The translations under genes were made by a program, and so were the position numbers. Source: Gonocerus acuteangulatus (lineage: Eukaryota > Arthropoda > Insecta > Hemiptera > Coreidae). Taken from it: a DNA stretch of 64,000 nucleotides. The stretch is taken from contig OX328126.1 in assembly GCA_946811695.1 (NCBI GenBank), positions 10,247,746-10,311,745 on the forward strand, read 5' to 3'. Position 1 is the stretch's first letter. Each line of letters begins with the position of its first letter. This document shows, piece after piece, positions 1-12,300 of this stretch. The notes under the pieces are model-generated. The model was not told where the DNA came from. It saw nothing but the letters and a program-made list of their open reading frames with translations, and did no database searches.

Positions 1-80
1 TTTCTATGAGTTCTACTACAGAAAACTTTTTTTCATACCAATTATAGGAAATTCAATTCTTATTAATTAATTTATTTTAA

Positions 81-690
81 TATATTCATCTGTGGCAGAA
101 GGTCAATTTTATAAAAACACACTTTCTTTCTTCTGTACTCTTTTATTAGGCTCTACATGTTTCACGTCGCTGTGACGTCTCTTCAGGAGCACTTAATCTA
201 AATAAAATAAAATATGGTTACAGCCTATTCCTTAGAGAACCTTCCGCAGGTAGGGCCACGTTTGGACTGATAAGATTAATCATGTCTACTGGGTATCAGC
301 TGTTTAAAATCGATAGTTTTAGGGTAAATGTCGATTTTCCAAAGGAGTTTTTGTAATTTTATAAAATGTTTTAAGTCATCTTGTTTATTAAATTAAAAAA
401 TATTTTATCCAGGTATTTAATATCTGTTTTTTTGTTGACGGTCTTTTTCCTATTTTTAATTATGTGTATATTTTCCTTAATTTTTCTTTTTATGGGGTTT
501 TTCTCCTAATCTAATATCTTTACCGTGTCAAAATTAAATGTGTGGCTATATAGTATCCCATGATCCACCAATGCAGTCTTGTTGTCTTTCTCATCAAGGT
601 TTTTGGCATGTTGTTTGATCCTCTTTTTTTGACCTTCTGCCACAGATGAATATATTGGAAAAATAGGGTCACTGTCTTATAATAAATTTA
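81..690. mobile_element. Foldback element with hammerhead-like motif (copy 1)
   Basis: The left arm at 81-104 and the right arm at 631-654 are exact inverted repeats (tatattcatctgtggcaga... and its complement). Positions 81-290 match the foldback element at 45764-46415, which shows this is one repeat family. The right end (to about 690) also matches the complement of the family's outer end at 45765-45780. No coding capacity is visible. It carries a hammerhead-like motif at 150-190. A relic of a Penelope-type retroelement terminal repeat is the best guess; that assignment is inference. Confidence 0.6.
150..190 (-). ncRNA. Hammerhead-ribozyme-like motif 1
   Basis: Reading the minus strand: stem I GCTC, core CTGAAGA, one extra G, stem II ACGTC, loop ACAGC, stem II GACGT, then GAAACATGTA and stem I GAGC. 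Stem I (4 bp) and stem II (5 bp) are perfect. The core fits the hammerhead consensus CUGANGA...GAAA, with a minimal helix III (AC/GT around AT) and predicted cleavage after the A before GAGC. The extra nucleotide between the core and stem II departs from the textbook form but recurs in the window's other copies. Cleavage activity is not known. Confidence 0.6.
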
Positions 691-2309
691 TTTTGTTATA
701 TTTTATAGTCGGCTGTCATGATGATTAACAACTAATGCCAAACTATCGAATATGCATATCGGTACGAAATAGGAACGAACATATTCTATCCATTGACGAA
801 GTAATATATAGAAAAATGGTCTGATTCGATACTTTATTTGAGGCATTAAAGGCTATTCTAAAGGGATTAGAGTTGTGACAATTATCGACAAGCCGTATCC
901 TCCACAGTCCAACAAAAAAGTCTCAAATCTAAAAAAATGAGATTTTTTATATTCGATAGTTTGACATGGCAGGAACGATAGGTATAAATCATTTGAATAA
1001 TATGAATAAAATTCCAGCTCACAGGAACAAAATTCCCCAAAAAATTCCAAAACGTTCTTATCCCTGGTGCCATTTGTGAATTAAGTCAATCCAAAATGCA
1101 ATCTGTGAATAATTCTTTATCTTTTCTGATGTGTCTAAATCAGATGATGGTGTGGGAGCCTCAGCTGCAATTGTTGACAAAATCATTAATCCAATGGATT
1201 AAGGTGCTAATCAAGAAATTGATATTACACATATCCTCTAAATCCGACCACGTTTTTATGCGCCAGAGTTCAGGCAACAGGCAAATATATAAACATACTT
1301 TAAAAAACAATATTTGTTCGTGTCCTACGTTTCCACAATTGCGGATTTTGTCTTAAATCTACATCAGGAGCGAATTTATTTTCCAAAAATGCTTAACATT
1401 CTAAAAGCAGATTGCTTTTTACTCTTTTTTTTTATTTGCCTGAAGAGCTCCACAACAAGGGTGATCAACGGAAATTAATAAAGAAATAATTTTAAATTAA
1501 ATTCATAAATAAGATTAATTGTTCATGTTCATTATATATATACAAAACAAATAAATAATTAATAAAATTATGGTATAATTGAAACAATAATAAAAATTTA
1601 TAAAATAATATGTAAGATCCAACCTAAAGAAAAATATAGTTGTAAAAAATAGATAAACTGCTCTAAAATTATTTTGAGACCAAAAATGTTGGCTTGATTG
1701 TAATTGCAGCTGTATTTTGTTGTATGTGTTGGTGGTATGTCAGTATGGTATTAAAATATGGGCTTTTATCTGATAACGGCTCGCTAAGCTCATGATTTTT
1801 GCAGTGAGAAATAACCACATAATTAAATAGTTCAAACTAGTGCATTTTGACAAAATAATTACTTTCGAAAATTCAATAAATTGTAGAAGGGAGGAAAACA
1901 ATTGTATTAATTAACAACTTTTCCGCCTGTTCCATATAATTAAGTGAACTTCGTGATATGAAAGATTTTAATTTAGTTTTGTCTGCGGTATTGGATTGTT
2001 GATAATGAATTTCATGTTATACATGACCTTCGTGGGCGCAATTAGTTCATTTGAAACGTTACATGTTACCTTGTAAAGCCGTATGTAAACTCAAGTTACG
2101 TCATGGAGAAAAGTTTTAATAATTTCAACAGTAAAATTATATAGAGAAACATTGAGAAAGGAATTAAACAGTGGAATATTTCCTGATGGTATGTTTGTCC
2201 CAATTGAAACTTTAGTTTGAACAGAAATTTGCATATATTTAATTAAGAATGTGGACATGAGAGTTATTCAACATGATAGTAAGTCAAACACCAGGAGTCG
2301 TGTTATGAT
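691..2309. other. AT-rich intergenic sequence, no gene seen
   Basis: No convincing coding region, RNA gene or array was recognised. A short open frame near 1096-1356 has no recognisable domain. Positions 2222-2309 are a diverged direct repeat of about 5990-6090 (shared words such as attcaacatgat and gtaagtcaa), so this edge belongs to an older repeat also present after 5.9 kb. Confidence 0.5.
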
Positions 2310-3017
2310 TAGAGTAGGTCACAAATCAACTAAATGATTGACAAATCGATTACATTTTACTTATGACTAATTAATAATAGGATAAAATAAGGTAATCATT
2401 AATCATCGGTCATATTAATCATATGTGAAGTTAGTCATCAATCAGTCGTTACTCGTCAATCATTGATGGTCTGTACCAGAGTTGGGCAGTAGTTAACTAC
2501 ACTAGTATCTAACTACACAGACAACTACTTGGGAAAAAGTTTAATAATTTTAAGCTAGAGGATATAGTGCATTTAAAAAAATTAAATTCCGCTCTTTAAA
2601 ACAAGTATTACTCATGAGTAGTTGTAACTACAAATACTTACTCATTGTCAACTACTAGTTATGTAGTTGTACTTTTCAACTACTACTAGGTTAGTTGAAA
2701 AAAAGTAGCTGGGTCGCCGAATATCAACTAGTATTTGTAGTTGTAGTTAAAGAGCTACAACTACAGATACTCGGCAACATATAATTCTACACTTTATATT
2801 TTTGCAAAATTTTAGTTTGTATCTGTAAACATTTGCAAAATATCAATTTTACATATCGCATTAGAATTTCTAAACCGACAGAGCAAAAAAAAAAGAAAAA
2901 TGGCATCTGAAAATGTGTTAAACTATTAAGTCTATGTAGGGGAATAGCATTAAGACAGGAAGACTGACACAAGTGCTATCTGGTGTACAGGCTCTGAAGG
3001 TAGGTACATACAGTTTA

Positions 3018-3045
3018 TATATAATATATATATAAACTGTATGTA

Positions 3046-3091
<46 letters not shown>

Positions 3092-3115
3092 TATATATAT
3101 ATATATATATATATA
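3018..3115. repeat. (TA)n tract with acagtttata hairpins
   Basis: TA dinucleotide runs alternate with the inverted words acagtttatata and tatataaactgt, so the block can fold into nested hairpins. It abuts the left edge of the repeat at 3115-3526. Confidence 0.85.
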
Positions 3116-3522
3116 CCTTTGACCTGGTCAAAGGTACAACAACTAGTTGTGGTCAGAGGTACAACACCCTGGTAGTGCAAATGAAAAAGCATACTAACAA
3201 TTTTAGGGTTAAGATAAATCAATTTCAGAAGCTACACCATATTTCTTATTTTAATAGCTACTTCGTCAAATTATTTCCATATAAAAAGACATAATACAAA
3301 AAATTTTATGAGGCAAAACGTCATCAATAAATAACTAACATTTTTATGACAGAAATGGATAAATATTTTTTGCAAAAATCCTCTTTGACTTGAATAATCC
3401 TAAGTAGGTTACACAAGCCCTCTAGTTAAACACTAATTACACCAAAATTTATAAAATGTTGCTACAAGCCGCCACAGCCTCGGTGGTCAAAGGTGCAATA
3501 TGGTCAGAGGTACAACACCTTC

Positions 3523-3526
<4 letters not shown>
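3115..3526 (-). repeat. Deleted copy of the TA-flanked DNA element at 25.4 kb
   Basis: This block, complemented, matches 25441-25835: both carry the ggtgttgtacctctg end, the ccgaggctgtggcgg segment, and a 19-bp palindrome of the form cctttgacc-N-ggtcaaagg. (TA)n lies on both sides, as in the longer relative. It sits inside the hAT-like element at 2477-5302, so it is either a nested insertion or captured sequence. Confidence 0.6.
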
Positions 3527-3591
<65 letters not shown>

Positions 3592-3614
3592 TATATGCGT
3601 GTGTGTGTGTGTGT
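3525..3614. repeat. (AT)n(GT)n microsatellite
   Basis: A run of about 35 AT units followed by GT units (gcgtgtgtgtgtgtgtgtctg). Confidence 0.95.
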
Positions 3615-3639
3615 CTGTTAACACGATAGCGGCCAGAGT

Positions 3640-4215
3640 TTTTGTTTTTTCTTCACGAAACGTGGTATATAGCGTTCAATTAGCAAACGATTGAATGAGT
3701 TCGTTAAACACCATAATCGGTCCACTGGGAGGGGGGGTTTACCCTGGACCCAAAACACTAATTTGACCATGCCAGCCGTAGTTTTTGTTATATTTCAACG
3801 AAACTCGGTATTCGTTATGTTGATCTATAGAGAAAAATACTTAGTAAAAATAAACTAAGTCGGTTCATTAGAAGGGGGGGGGGGTTTACTCCGGACCTAC
3901 ATTACCAATTCGCCACTACCAGCCGTAATGTTTGTTACATTTCAATGAAACTCGGTATTCGTGGTGGTAATCAATAGAGAAAAATGGGTTGTAAAAATAA
4001 ACTAAATCGGGTTATTTGGAGGGGGGGGGGGGGTTACTCCGGACCTATAGTACTAATATACTCATACCGGTCATAATTTCTGTTGTATTGTAACGAATCG
4101 CGGTATACGTCGTGGGTATCTCATGAGAAAGATGTTTTGTAAAAATGAAGTAAATCGGCCTATTGGAAAGGAGGGCTTACTTCAAACTCTGATAAAATTA
4201 GAATTAGCCCGCCAG
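3640..4215. repeat. Minisatellite, ~146-bp unit, four diverged copies
   Basis: A unit containing a run of 7-14 G, then tactccggacct, a ccagccgtaat-like word and a ttcaatgaaactcggtatt-like word recurs at a spacing of about 144-147 bp (G runs near 3730, 3875, 4020 and a broken one near 4170). Copies are clearly diverged. Confidence 0.7.
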
Positions 4216-5323
4216 ACGTAGGTTTACAAAGCCGCTGCGAGGAGCGCTATCTCCCATAGGGGGACTGTATCGTGTTCCTGCATCAATTCAAAAGACGGAA
4301 AATGAAGTTTTTGTGTATTTATTAAGTAGTGCAGTATCACGTATAACATGATAACTCAACACTGAAAGCACAAAATTAATAATTGAACAGTTCTCATAAG
4401 AAATGTAAATGAGCAGAACTATTCACGTTTTTATTTTATTTATATAGGTTATTTACAGCAAATTATTCAGTAATGTAGTCTACACTACAAAAATTCTGAG
4501 GAAAGTGCTTAGTTATGCACCTCCTGCGTGACGGACTTTTTTGAATCTTTGATTTTCAGTGAATGTTTATAAAAAAAGCATTAGCCCTATCCTGGCTAGA
4601 AAAGGGTGGTACCCTGTAGAGAAGCCGTCCATACAATCTTAGTTATATATAAGTGAAACTTAAAATTTAAATAAAAAATTAAACACATTTATTTTAGATT
4701 AGTAAATACGAAAATCAAATAAAAAATAGAACACGAGACCGATTTTTTTGTAGGACCGATCCCTGAGTCCTGATACATAGTTTTTTCCTAGAGGTAATTT
4801 GAAGGTCAAATAAAGAAAAAAATCTAAAAAATTCATTTTTGAGGCAGTGCAAGCAAAACAAACTACTTGTTCAGATTCAGGGACCTCAAAAACATACGGG
4901 TGAATTTTTCCAGATTTTTCCTACGGGTTTTTCTCTATTTGATCTTCAAATGACCTTGAATCTGATGTGAAAATTGTTAACCAACCCGCTCATCGCCGCC
5001 AAAACGCCATTAGGCCATACCACTCTGAGTATTTTTTTTTTAGGCCAAATGTTGATTTGTGTAATTGTAGTTAAATCGTTAAAACTACAACTACAACTAT
5101 TAGTTTGTAGTTGCCAAAAGAACTACTTCTTCAAACTACTGTAGTTGTAGTTGAGAACCCCAACTACTTTGGGGTATTTGAAAAATAGTAGTTGTGCTCC
5201 GTCAACTACAAACTACAAAAGTATTTATAGGTCCGAATACTTTCCAACTACTGCAGTTGTAGTTTTGTAATTTGTAGTTAAACTGCTTTTTGCCCAACTC
5301 TGGTCTGTACTAATGATTGACAT

Positions 5324-5578
5324 CATGGGCGTATATAAGGAGGGACTGAGGGGGCTCCAGCCCCCCCCCCCCCCGAAATTTTGAGTTAATCGGTAAAAAT
5401 GTGTCATAAACCGTTAAAAATAAATTAAATAAGATCACTTAGTTCATAAAACATATTTTATTTTGTGTGAAATAACGTTTTAGTTGGTTAAAACTATTCC
5501 AAGTTCTAAATTATTAGTATTCCATTACCCGGAAATTTTCCCAGCCCCTCCCAAAATTATTTGCTATATACGCCCATG
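5324..5578. mobile_element. Short hAT-like MITE, 255 bp
   Basis: Ends are CATGGGCGTATATA and its exact complement (TATATACGCCCATG). Both flanks are ATTGACAT (5316-5323 and 5579-5586), a perfect 8-bp target duplication. Just inside the left end is a C-rich run (5361-5374). It lies only 14 bp beyond the target duplication of the neighbouring hAT-like element. Non-coding. Confidence 0.85.
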
Positions 5579-5912
5579 ATTGACATGACTATCGTTGTAA
5601 ATACTTTTAGGATGAGGCTAATACCAACTTTTTTACACTCACTCTCTATAAGCTGTTAATCATCAATCATAAATCAAGGCCTATTTTTAGTCTTTAATCA
5701 TTAATCTGAGTAAGGTTAGTCAGTAATCACCAATCATTAGTCAAAGCATGTTTAATTATCAATCATCAATCATAGGATAGAAAGCAGTTAGTCGTCACTC
5801 ATTAGTCATGGAGAAATATGATTGATCAATCACCAGTTGTTAGTCACATCCCAATTACTAATTTGATCATTAGTCATTAGTCATGAAATTAATCACAGTT
5901 TGCCTTACTCTG

Positions 5913-6160
5913 GTTCTGATAGTTTTTCGAAGCTATGCTGCAATAGAATCCTTTTATTTGATCAGAACACATAAAATAACATAAAACTCTGTTGCGGACA
6001 GCAATTAAAATATATGTAATTAAGTATGTTGACATGAAAGGTATTCAACATGATGGTAAGTCAATCATCAGGTGTCGCGTCCTGATAGACTTCCGAAGCT
6101 CTGCTACAATAGAATTATTTTATTTGATCAGAACCCATAAAATAACATAAAACCTAATTT
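5913..6160. repeat. Diverged direct duplication around a hAT insertion site
   Basis: The segment 5915-5990 (cgaagctatgctgcaatag..., tttgatcagaacacataaaa) is repeated at about 6078-6153, and 5990-6090 resembles 2222-2309. The outer hAT-like element therefore landed in a pre-existing tandem repeat. No coding potential was recognised. Confidence 0.5.
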
Positions 6161-7080
6161 ATTTATTTTTATAAATAAATATAAATAAATTTATTTATTT
6201 ATACATGTCTTCGCAACATAGGCGACAAAACATATAGAGTTCAAAGAAAAATAATCCATTAAAAATATTCATGACCAGCCGAATACCCGTGCTTCGTCAC
6301 GGCAGATAAGTAGTTATTTTATTGCGTTAAATAATGTATCATCAAAATTAACGCTAGGTACTACATAATGTTTTGCAGTTGATTATAGCACGGTTCCCGT
6401 CATACTATAAGTTATTTATGATTTGATAACTAGTATAATGTTTCTTGACATTAGGGCGCTACGGACCAGTGTCAAGGAACAGATAACCTAGAGATAACCC
6501 GTTATCTATAGGTTACCAATAACAGGAGTTTACCAGTACAGGTTAAAAATCGTTGTCAATAATAAATGTAGGTTAAAATGGACGTTAAAATTTAAAAATG
6601 TACGTTTCCAAGATTTCATTTGGAAACACCCATTATATTAGCGAGCATTACCAAGAAGTGTTCTGACTGGGGGTGCTGATGGGTGAGGAGGCTGTGCAAG
6701 GGTTCGGGATATTATTACCTCGGATGGACCATCACCAGGTATAGCGAAAACTCTATGAGGGACAAAATCACAATTTATTTCTAATAATTCAAGTTCTAAC
6801 AACAAATAGCTAAAAGTAAAATTAATTTGTAAAAACAAAACATTTTTTAGACCAAGCATATAAAAATAAAGATAACGAAGAAAATAGTTCCTATGTACAA
6901 TATGAATATACATAATCGCAACAGTTTCTATTTACAATATAATTTGAATCTAAAAAAAAACCTTTCTTAGCGAGGGTCTACGATCTATATGGAGTGTCCA
7001 TGCATAATTTCAATTTTTTCTGTTAGGGCTGGGCGATGATACGTCAGTGAGTCAATGAGTGAGTGTTAATTGACAAATAT
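6161..7080. other. AT-rich sequence with repeat scraps, no gene
   Basis: 6278-6312 (accgtgcttcgtcacggcag-like) is shared with about 62885-62915. 6486-6600 (ggttatct, ggacgttaaaatttaaa) is shared with the dispersed repeat at about 30205-30300. No gene was recognised. Confidence 0.5.
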
Positions 7081-7084
7081 ATAG

Positions 7085-7440
7085 TAGACTAGCTGTTACC
7101 CAGTGTGCCATGCTACACCTACTTTCTGTCTATGAACCTCCCCGTATCAAGGTCTACTTGATAACTAGTTGTCTAAACCCAGTTCTAACAGCCGACAGAG
7201 GCCAGTAGTAGTCGATTCAAAATGGCCGTCACAATCTGAATGGTTCAGTGTAGTCAATTTTTCTTGAACAAAACTTTTGACCTTTTGACCAAATTTTGAA
7301 ATTTGACTATTTTGACCTAGCCTAGGAGATTTCTCGTATCAAGACCTACTTGTGTGCCAAGTTTGGTCAATATCGGTCAAACGGTGTAGATTTGTATAAG
7401 GAACAAACAAATAAATAAACAGATAAACAAGTTAATTGTT
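7085..7440 (+). repeat. Dispersed repeat family A, copy 1
   Basis: It begins actagctgttacccagtgtg and ends near acggtgtagatttgtataag followed by aaacaaataaataaac. The same order of blocks occurs at 28441-29030 (minus), 59440-59740 and 62150-62450, and flanks the 76-bp satellite. The caagtttggtcaatatcggt tail recalls the non-coding 3' parts of insect LINE/SINE families. The class is unresolved. Confidence 0.7.
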
Positions 7441-8079
7441 ACTATAAGTTGAGATAGTCAAGTGTCAAGTAGATGTAATTTTTACAGTCAGTTCAGACAG
7501 TCTTACGTCTAGTTGTTATCATTTATTCAGTCAATGCGGTTTTGTTGGTCAACATAAGTTACAAATATTAATATTTTTCGTCTAAGGATCACTCAATTGT
7601 ATACATACAGGTTTTATAAGGCTTTCGGAATTTTATTACGATTTTGTTTATTTTAAAATGTACGTATTGCGTTTCAGAATTTTATTATGATTTTGTTTAA
7701 TTTTAAAATTGATTATACTGTGTCATAAAACTTAATTGGGCAATTAATAAATAATAATTGGGGATTCTCTTGATACATGGTGAATTTAGGTCCGTACTTA
7801 TACACTAATACATCCTCCCTTAAGAATAAAAATAAGGATTAGGAATTATCCACTTCTGTATTAATTGGATATTGTTAGTTTCCTGTGAATTGTGATGCCT
7901 AATCTATCCTATTTCTTCAAGAGTTTGTTGACATTCTACACATAAACCAAAAAAAAATAAATAAATAAAAAAAAAACTGTTAATTTCTATGCTAACCTTT
8001 CCAAATGACACTAGGAATAAGTACGGAACCGCGCTAAGATGACGCAGTTCCTACTAGTCGGACTTTTTTTTAAAGAATA
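7441..8079. other. AT-rich sequence, no gene
   Basis: Nothing coding is visible. 8023-8068 is the complement of a conserved ~45-bp word found also at 28262, 41535 and 42650 (aactgcgtcatcttagcgc). Confidence 0.5.
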
Positions 8080-8570
8080 TTCAGCATCCTTAGTGGCACA
8101 TCCAACATCAACAGAATACAGGCATTCCAGTCAAAAGTGCTCCGTAAAATTGTAAATGCCCCTTTCTATGTATCCAACAAAACCCTTCACAATGACCTTA
8201 ACATCCCATTTGTCCTTGACCTCGCTAAAACCCGTTTCCAAATTTTCCATTCCAAATTGTCTCACCATCCTAATCCTGAAGGTCAATCCTTATCTTCCCA
8301 ATCCCACTTGGACAATCTTCCCAGGCGGCTTAAGTGGCAGTGGCCCCGAGATAAGTTACATGTCTGATCCCTCTGGAATCATTGAAATATTTAGTTAAAT
8401 AACTAGGAAGTGCCAACAATGGTTGGCTTCTTACAAATTTTGTACTTATTTTATTTTATTTTAATTTGTTGATCATATTTACATATCAATATCTGTATCA
8501 ACACACTTGATCATTGTACACTTTATATTTTGTGCAGATTTCAAATAAATAAATAGTAAAAAATAAAAAA
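8080..8570 (+). pseudogene. LINE ORF2 C-terminal fragment (Jockey-like) with 3' tail
   Basis: From about 8080 to 8367 the plus strand reads without a stop through a segment containing QAFQSKVLRKIVNAPFYVSN, then TLHNDLNIPF and LPRRLKWQWPRDKLHV. This order is typical of the C-terminal end of reverse-transcriptase proteins of Jockey-type LINEs, downstream of the RT domain. The endonuclease and RT domains are absent, so this is a 5'-truncated copy. After the stop come about 200 bp of 3' untranslated sequence ending in an A-rich tail with aataaa words (8547-8572). A related fragment lies at 39622-39930 on the minus strand. The clade is inferred from motif order only. Confidence 0.65.
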
Positions 8571-9331
8571 AAATCCTTAGTGGAAACCGTACTCATGCCC
8601 CCCGGGCCTCTTTCTTTATTTTATTTTTTGCAATTAATAATATATTCGTGGTTTTAATGAGCATGACAGCTAACACCCCTTAATTATAAAATAAAATTAA
8701 TAATAAGAATTGAATTACCTATAATTATTATGAAAAAAGTTTTCTCAACGAGAACTAATAGAAAAACTATTTTAAAAGATGAAAACTACTTGAATGCTTT
8801 AATGAAAAAAACGCTCTTGAGTTTTTGAGTGGGCATTAAAAGTAGAAAGTGGTTTTAATGAGTGGAGTTGGTGTAAGTTTTTAAGAGCCTCTTTCTTTTC
8901 TACTAGCAACTACAGCTGATTTTGAGAGCTGGCTCATTAAGAAGGAAGGGATGAGAGGAAAACCAAACTAGAAATGAAAAGAATCTTGTTTTTACTACAG
9001 ACTTCAAAGGAGTTGCTTTGCTAGTTTAGTCTTGTTTATCTGTTGTGTTTCATAGCAAGTAGAAATTGAATGATTTCATGAAAATTCTATTAATTGCCAT
9101 TCAAGATACTTGTTGTTTTTTTTCGGGGTAATACTACCTTGTAACATTGATTTTTACCATTCTAATTTTTATGGGCTTATATTTTTCCTTATCTAATCAG
9201 AAATTATATTCAAGAGTGTTTATGTGCCGAAACAGTTTTTCAATGTGACTTAAATTCGATTTTTCAACTAAACTCCCGATGAATTTCCAAATTACTTCAT
9301 ATGGAATGTTTATTTAGTTACTTTACATGAG
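8571..9331. other. AT-rich sequence, no gene
   Basis: No coding region, RNA gene or array recognised between the LINE fragment and the satellite. Confidence 0.5.
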
Positions 9332-12300
9332 ACTGGCTGTTACCTGGCGTACCGTGCTACACCTACTTTCTGTCTATGACTCTCCCCGTATCAAGATCTA
9401 GCTGTATACTAGCTGTTACCCGGCGTACCGTGCTACACCTACTTTCTGTCTATGACTCTCCCCGTATCAAGATCTAGCTGTATACTAGCTGTTACCCGGC
9501 GTACCGTGCTACACCTACTTTCTGTCTATGACTCTCCCCGTATCAAGATCTAGCTGTATACTAGCTGTTACCCAGTGTGCCATGCTACACCTACTTTCTG
9601 TCTATGACTCTCCCCGTATCAAGATCTAGCTGTATACTAGCTGTTACCCGGCGTACCGTGCTACACCTACTTTCTGTCTATGACTCTCCCCGTATCAAGA
9701 TCTAGCTGTATACTAGCTGTTACCCAGTGTGCCATGCTACACCTACTTTCTGTCTATGACTCTCCCCGTATCAAGATCTAGCTGTATACTAGCTGTTACC
9801 CGGCGTACCGTGCTACACCTACTTTCTGTCTATGACTCTCCCCGTATCAAGGTCTAGCTGTATACTAGCTGTTACCCGGCGTACCGTGCTACACCTACTT
9901 TCTGTCTATGACTCTCCCCGTATCAAGATCTAGCTGTATACTAGCTGTTACCCGGCGTACCGTGCTACACCTACTTTCTGTCTATGACTCTCCCCGTATC
10001 AAGGTCTAGCTGTATACTAGCTGTTACCCGGCGTACCGTGCTACACCTACTTTCTGTCTATGACTCTCCCCGTATCAAGATCTAGCTGTATACTAGCTGT
10101 TACCCAGTGTGCCATGCTACACCTACTTTCTGTCTATGACTCTCCCCGTATCAAGATCTAGCTGTATACTAGCTGTTACCCGGCGTACCGTGCTACACCT
10201 ACTTTCTGTCTATGACTCTCCCCGTATCAAGATCTAGCTGTATACTAGCTGTTACCCAGTGTGCCATGCTACACCTACTTTCTGTCTATGACTCTCCCCG
10301 TATCAAGATCTAGCTGTATACTAGCTGTTACCCGGCGTACCGTGCTACACCTACTTTCTGTCTATGACTCTCCCCGTATCAAGGTCTAGCTGTATACTAG
10401 CTGTTACCCGGCGTACCGTGCTACACCTACTTTCTGTCTATGACTCTCCCCGTATCAAGATCTAGCTGTATACTAGCTGTTACCCGGCGTACCGTGCTAC
10501 ACCTACTTTCTGTCTATGACTCTCCCCGTATCAAGGTCTAGCTGTATACTAGCTGTTACCCGGCGTACCGTGCTACACCTACTTTCTGTCTATGACTCTC
10601 CCCGTATCAAGATCTAGCTGTATACTAGCTGTTACCCGGCATACCGTGCTACACCTACTTTCTGTCTATGACTCTCCCCGTATCAAGATCTAGCTGTATA
10701 CTAGCTGTTACCCGGCGTACCGTGCTACACCTACTTTCTGTCTATGACTCTCCCCGTATCAAGATATAGCTGTATACTAGCTGTTACCCGGCGTACCGTG
10801 CTACACCTACTTTCTGTCTATGACTCTCCCCGTATCAAGATCTAGCTGTATACTAGCTGTTACCCGGCGTACCGTGCTACACCTACTTTCTGCCTATGAC
10901 TCTCCCCGTATCAAGATCTAGCTGTATACTAGCTGTTACCCGGCATACCGTGCTACACCTACTTTCTGCCTATGACTCTCCCCGTATCAAGATCTAGCTG
11001 TATACTAGCTGTTACCCGGCGTACCGTGCTACACCTACTTTCTGTCTATGACTCTCCCCGTATCAAGATCTAGCTGTATACTAGCTGTTACCCGGCGTAC
11101 CGTGCTACACCTACTTTCTGTCTATGACTCTCCCCGTATCAAGATCTAGCTGTATACTAGCTGTTACCCGGCGTACCGTGCTACACCTACTTTCTGTCTA
11201 TGACTCTCCCCGTATCAAGATCTAGCTGTATACTAGCTGTTACCCGGCGTACCGTGCTACACCTACTTTCTGTCTATGACTCTCCCCGTATCAAGATCTG
11301 GCTGTATACTAGCTGTTACCCGGCGTACCGTGCTACGCCTACTTTCTGCCTATGACTCTCCCCGTATCAAGATCTGGCTGTATACTAGCTGTTACCCGGC
11401 GTACCGTGCTACACCTACTTTCTGTCTATGACTCTCCCCGTATCAAGATCTAGCTGTATACTAGCTGTTACCCGGCGTACCGTGCTACACCTACTTTCTG
11501 TCTATGACTCTCCCCGTATCAAGATCTAGCTGTATACTAGCTGTTACCCGGCGTACCGTGCTACACCTACTTTCTGTCTATGACTCTCCCCGTATCAAGA
11601 TCTAGCTGTATACTAGCTGTTACCCGGCGTACCGTGCTACGCCTACTTTCTGCCTATGACTCTCCCCGTATCAAGATCTGGCTGTATACTAGCTGTTACC
11701 CGGCGTACCGTGCTACACCTACTTTCTGTCTATGACTCTCCCCGTATCAAGATCTAGCTGTATACTAGCTGTTACCCAGTGTGCCATGCTACACCTACTT
11801 TCTGTCTATGACTCTCCCCGTATCAAGATCTAGCTGTATACTAGCTGTTACCCGGCGTACCGTGCTACACCTACTTTCTGTCTATGACTCTCCCCGTATC
11901 AAGGTCTAGCTGTATACTAGCTGTTACCCGGCGTACCGTGCTACACCTACTTTCTGTCTATGACTCTCCCCGTATCAAGATCTAGCTGTATACTAGCTGT
12001 TACCCGGCGTACCGTGCTACACCTACTTTCTGTCTATGACTCTCCCCGTATCAAGGTCTAGCTGTATACTAGCTGTTACCCGGCGTACCGTGCTACACCT
12101 ACTTTCTGTCTATGACTCTCCCCGTATCAAGATCTAGCTGTATACTAGCTGTTACCCGGTGTGCCATGCTACACCTACTTTCTGTCTATGACTCTCCCCG
12201 TATCAAGATCTAGCTGTATACTAGCTGTTACCCGGCGTACCGTGCTACACCTACTTTCTGTCTATGACTCTCCCCGTATCAAGATCTAGCTGTATACTAG

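Larger units (their letters stand above)
2477..5302. mobile_element. hAT-like element with perfect 8-bp target duplication
   Basis: It starts CAGAGTTGGGCA (2477-2488) and ends TGCCCAACTCTG (5291-5302), a perfect 12-bp terminal inverted repeat. It is flanked by GTCTGTAC at 2469-2476 and 5303-5310, an exact 8-bp target duplication. CAGAG-type ends plus 8-bp duplications are the hAT signature. Both ends (about 2490-2780 and 5040-5290) hold many short GTAGTT/AACTAC words, which resemble subterminal transposase-binding repeats. Inside lie (TA)n tracts, a 0.4-kb decayed repeat and a ~146-bp minisatellite. No transposase frame was found. Confidence 0.85.
2310..5912. mobile_element. hAT-like non-autonomous element (outer, host of two others)
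   Basis: Ends are TAGAGTAGGTCACAAA at the left and, complemented, CAGAGTAAGGCAAACT at the right, similar terminal inverted repeats. Flanks are GTTATGAT (2302-2309) and GTTCTGAT (5913-5920), an 8-bp target duplication with one mismatch, as expected for hAT. Its own sequence (2310-2468 and 5587-5912) is full of short variants of attagtcattaatcat. It is interrupted by two younger elements (2477-5302 and 5324-5578). No transposase is visible. Confidence 0.65.

Noticed and set aside
853..1356. Small genes near 0.9-1.35 kb
   Set aside because: Short frames without domain motifs, splice context or repetition.
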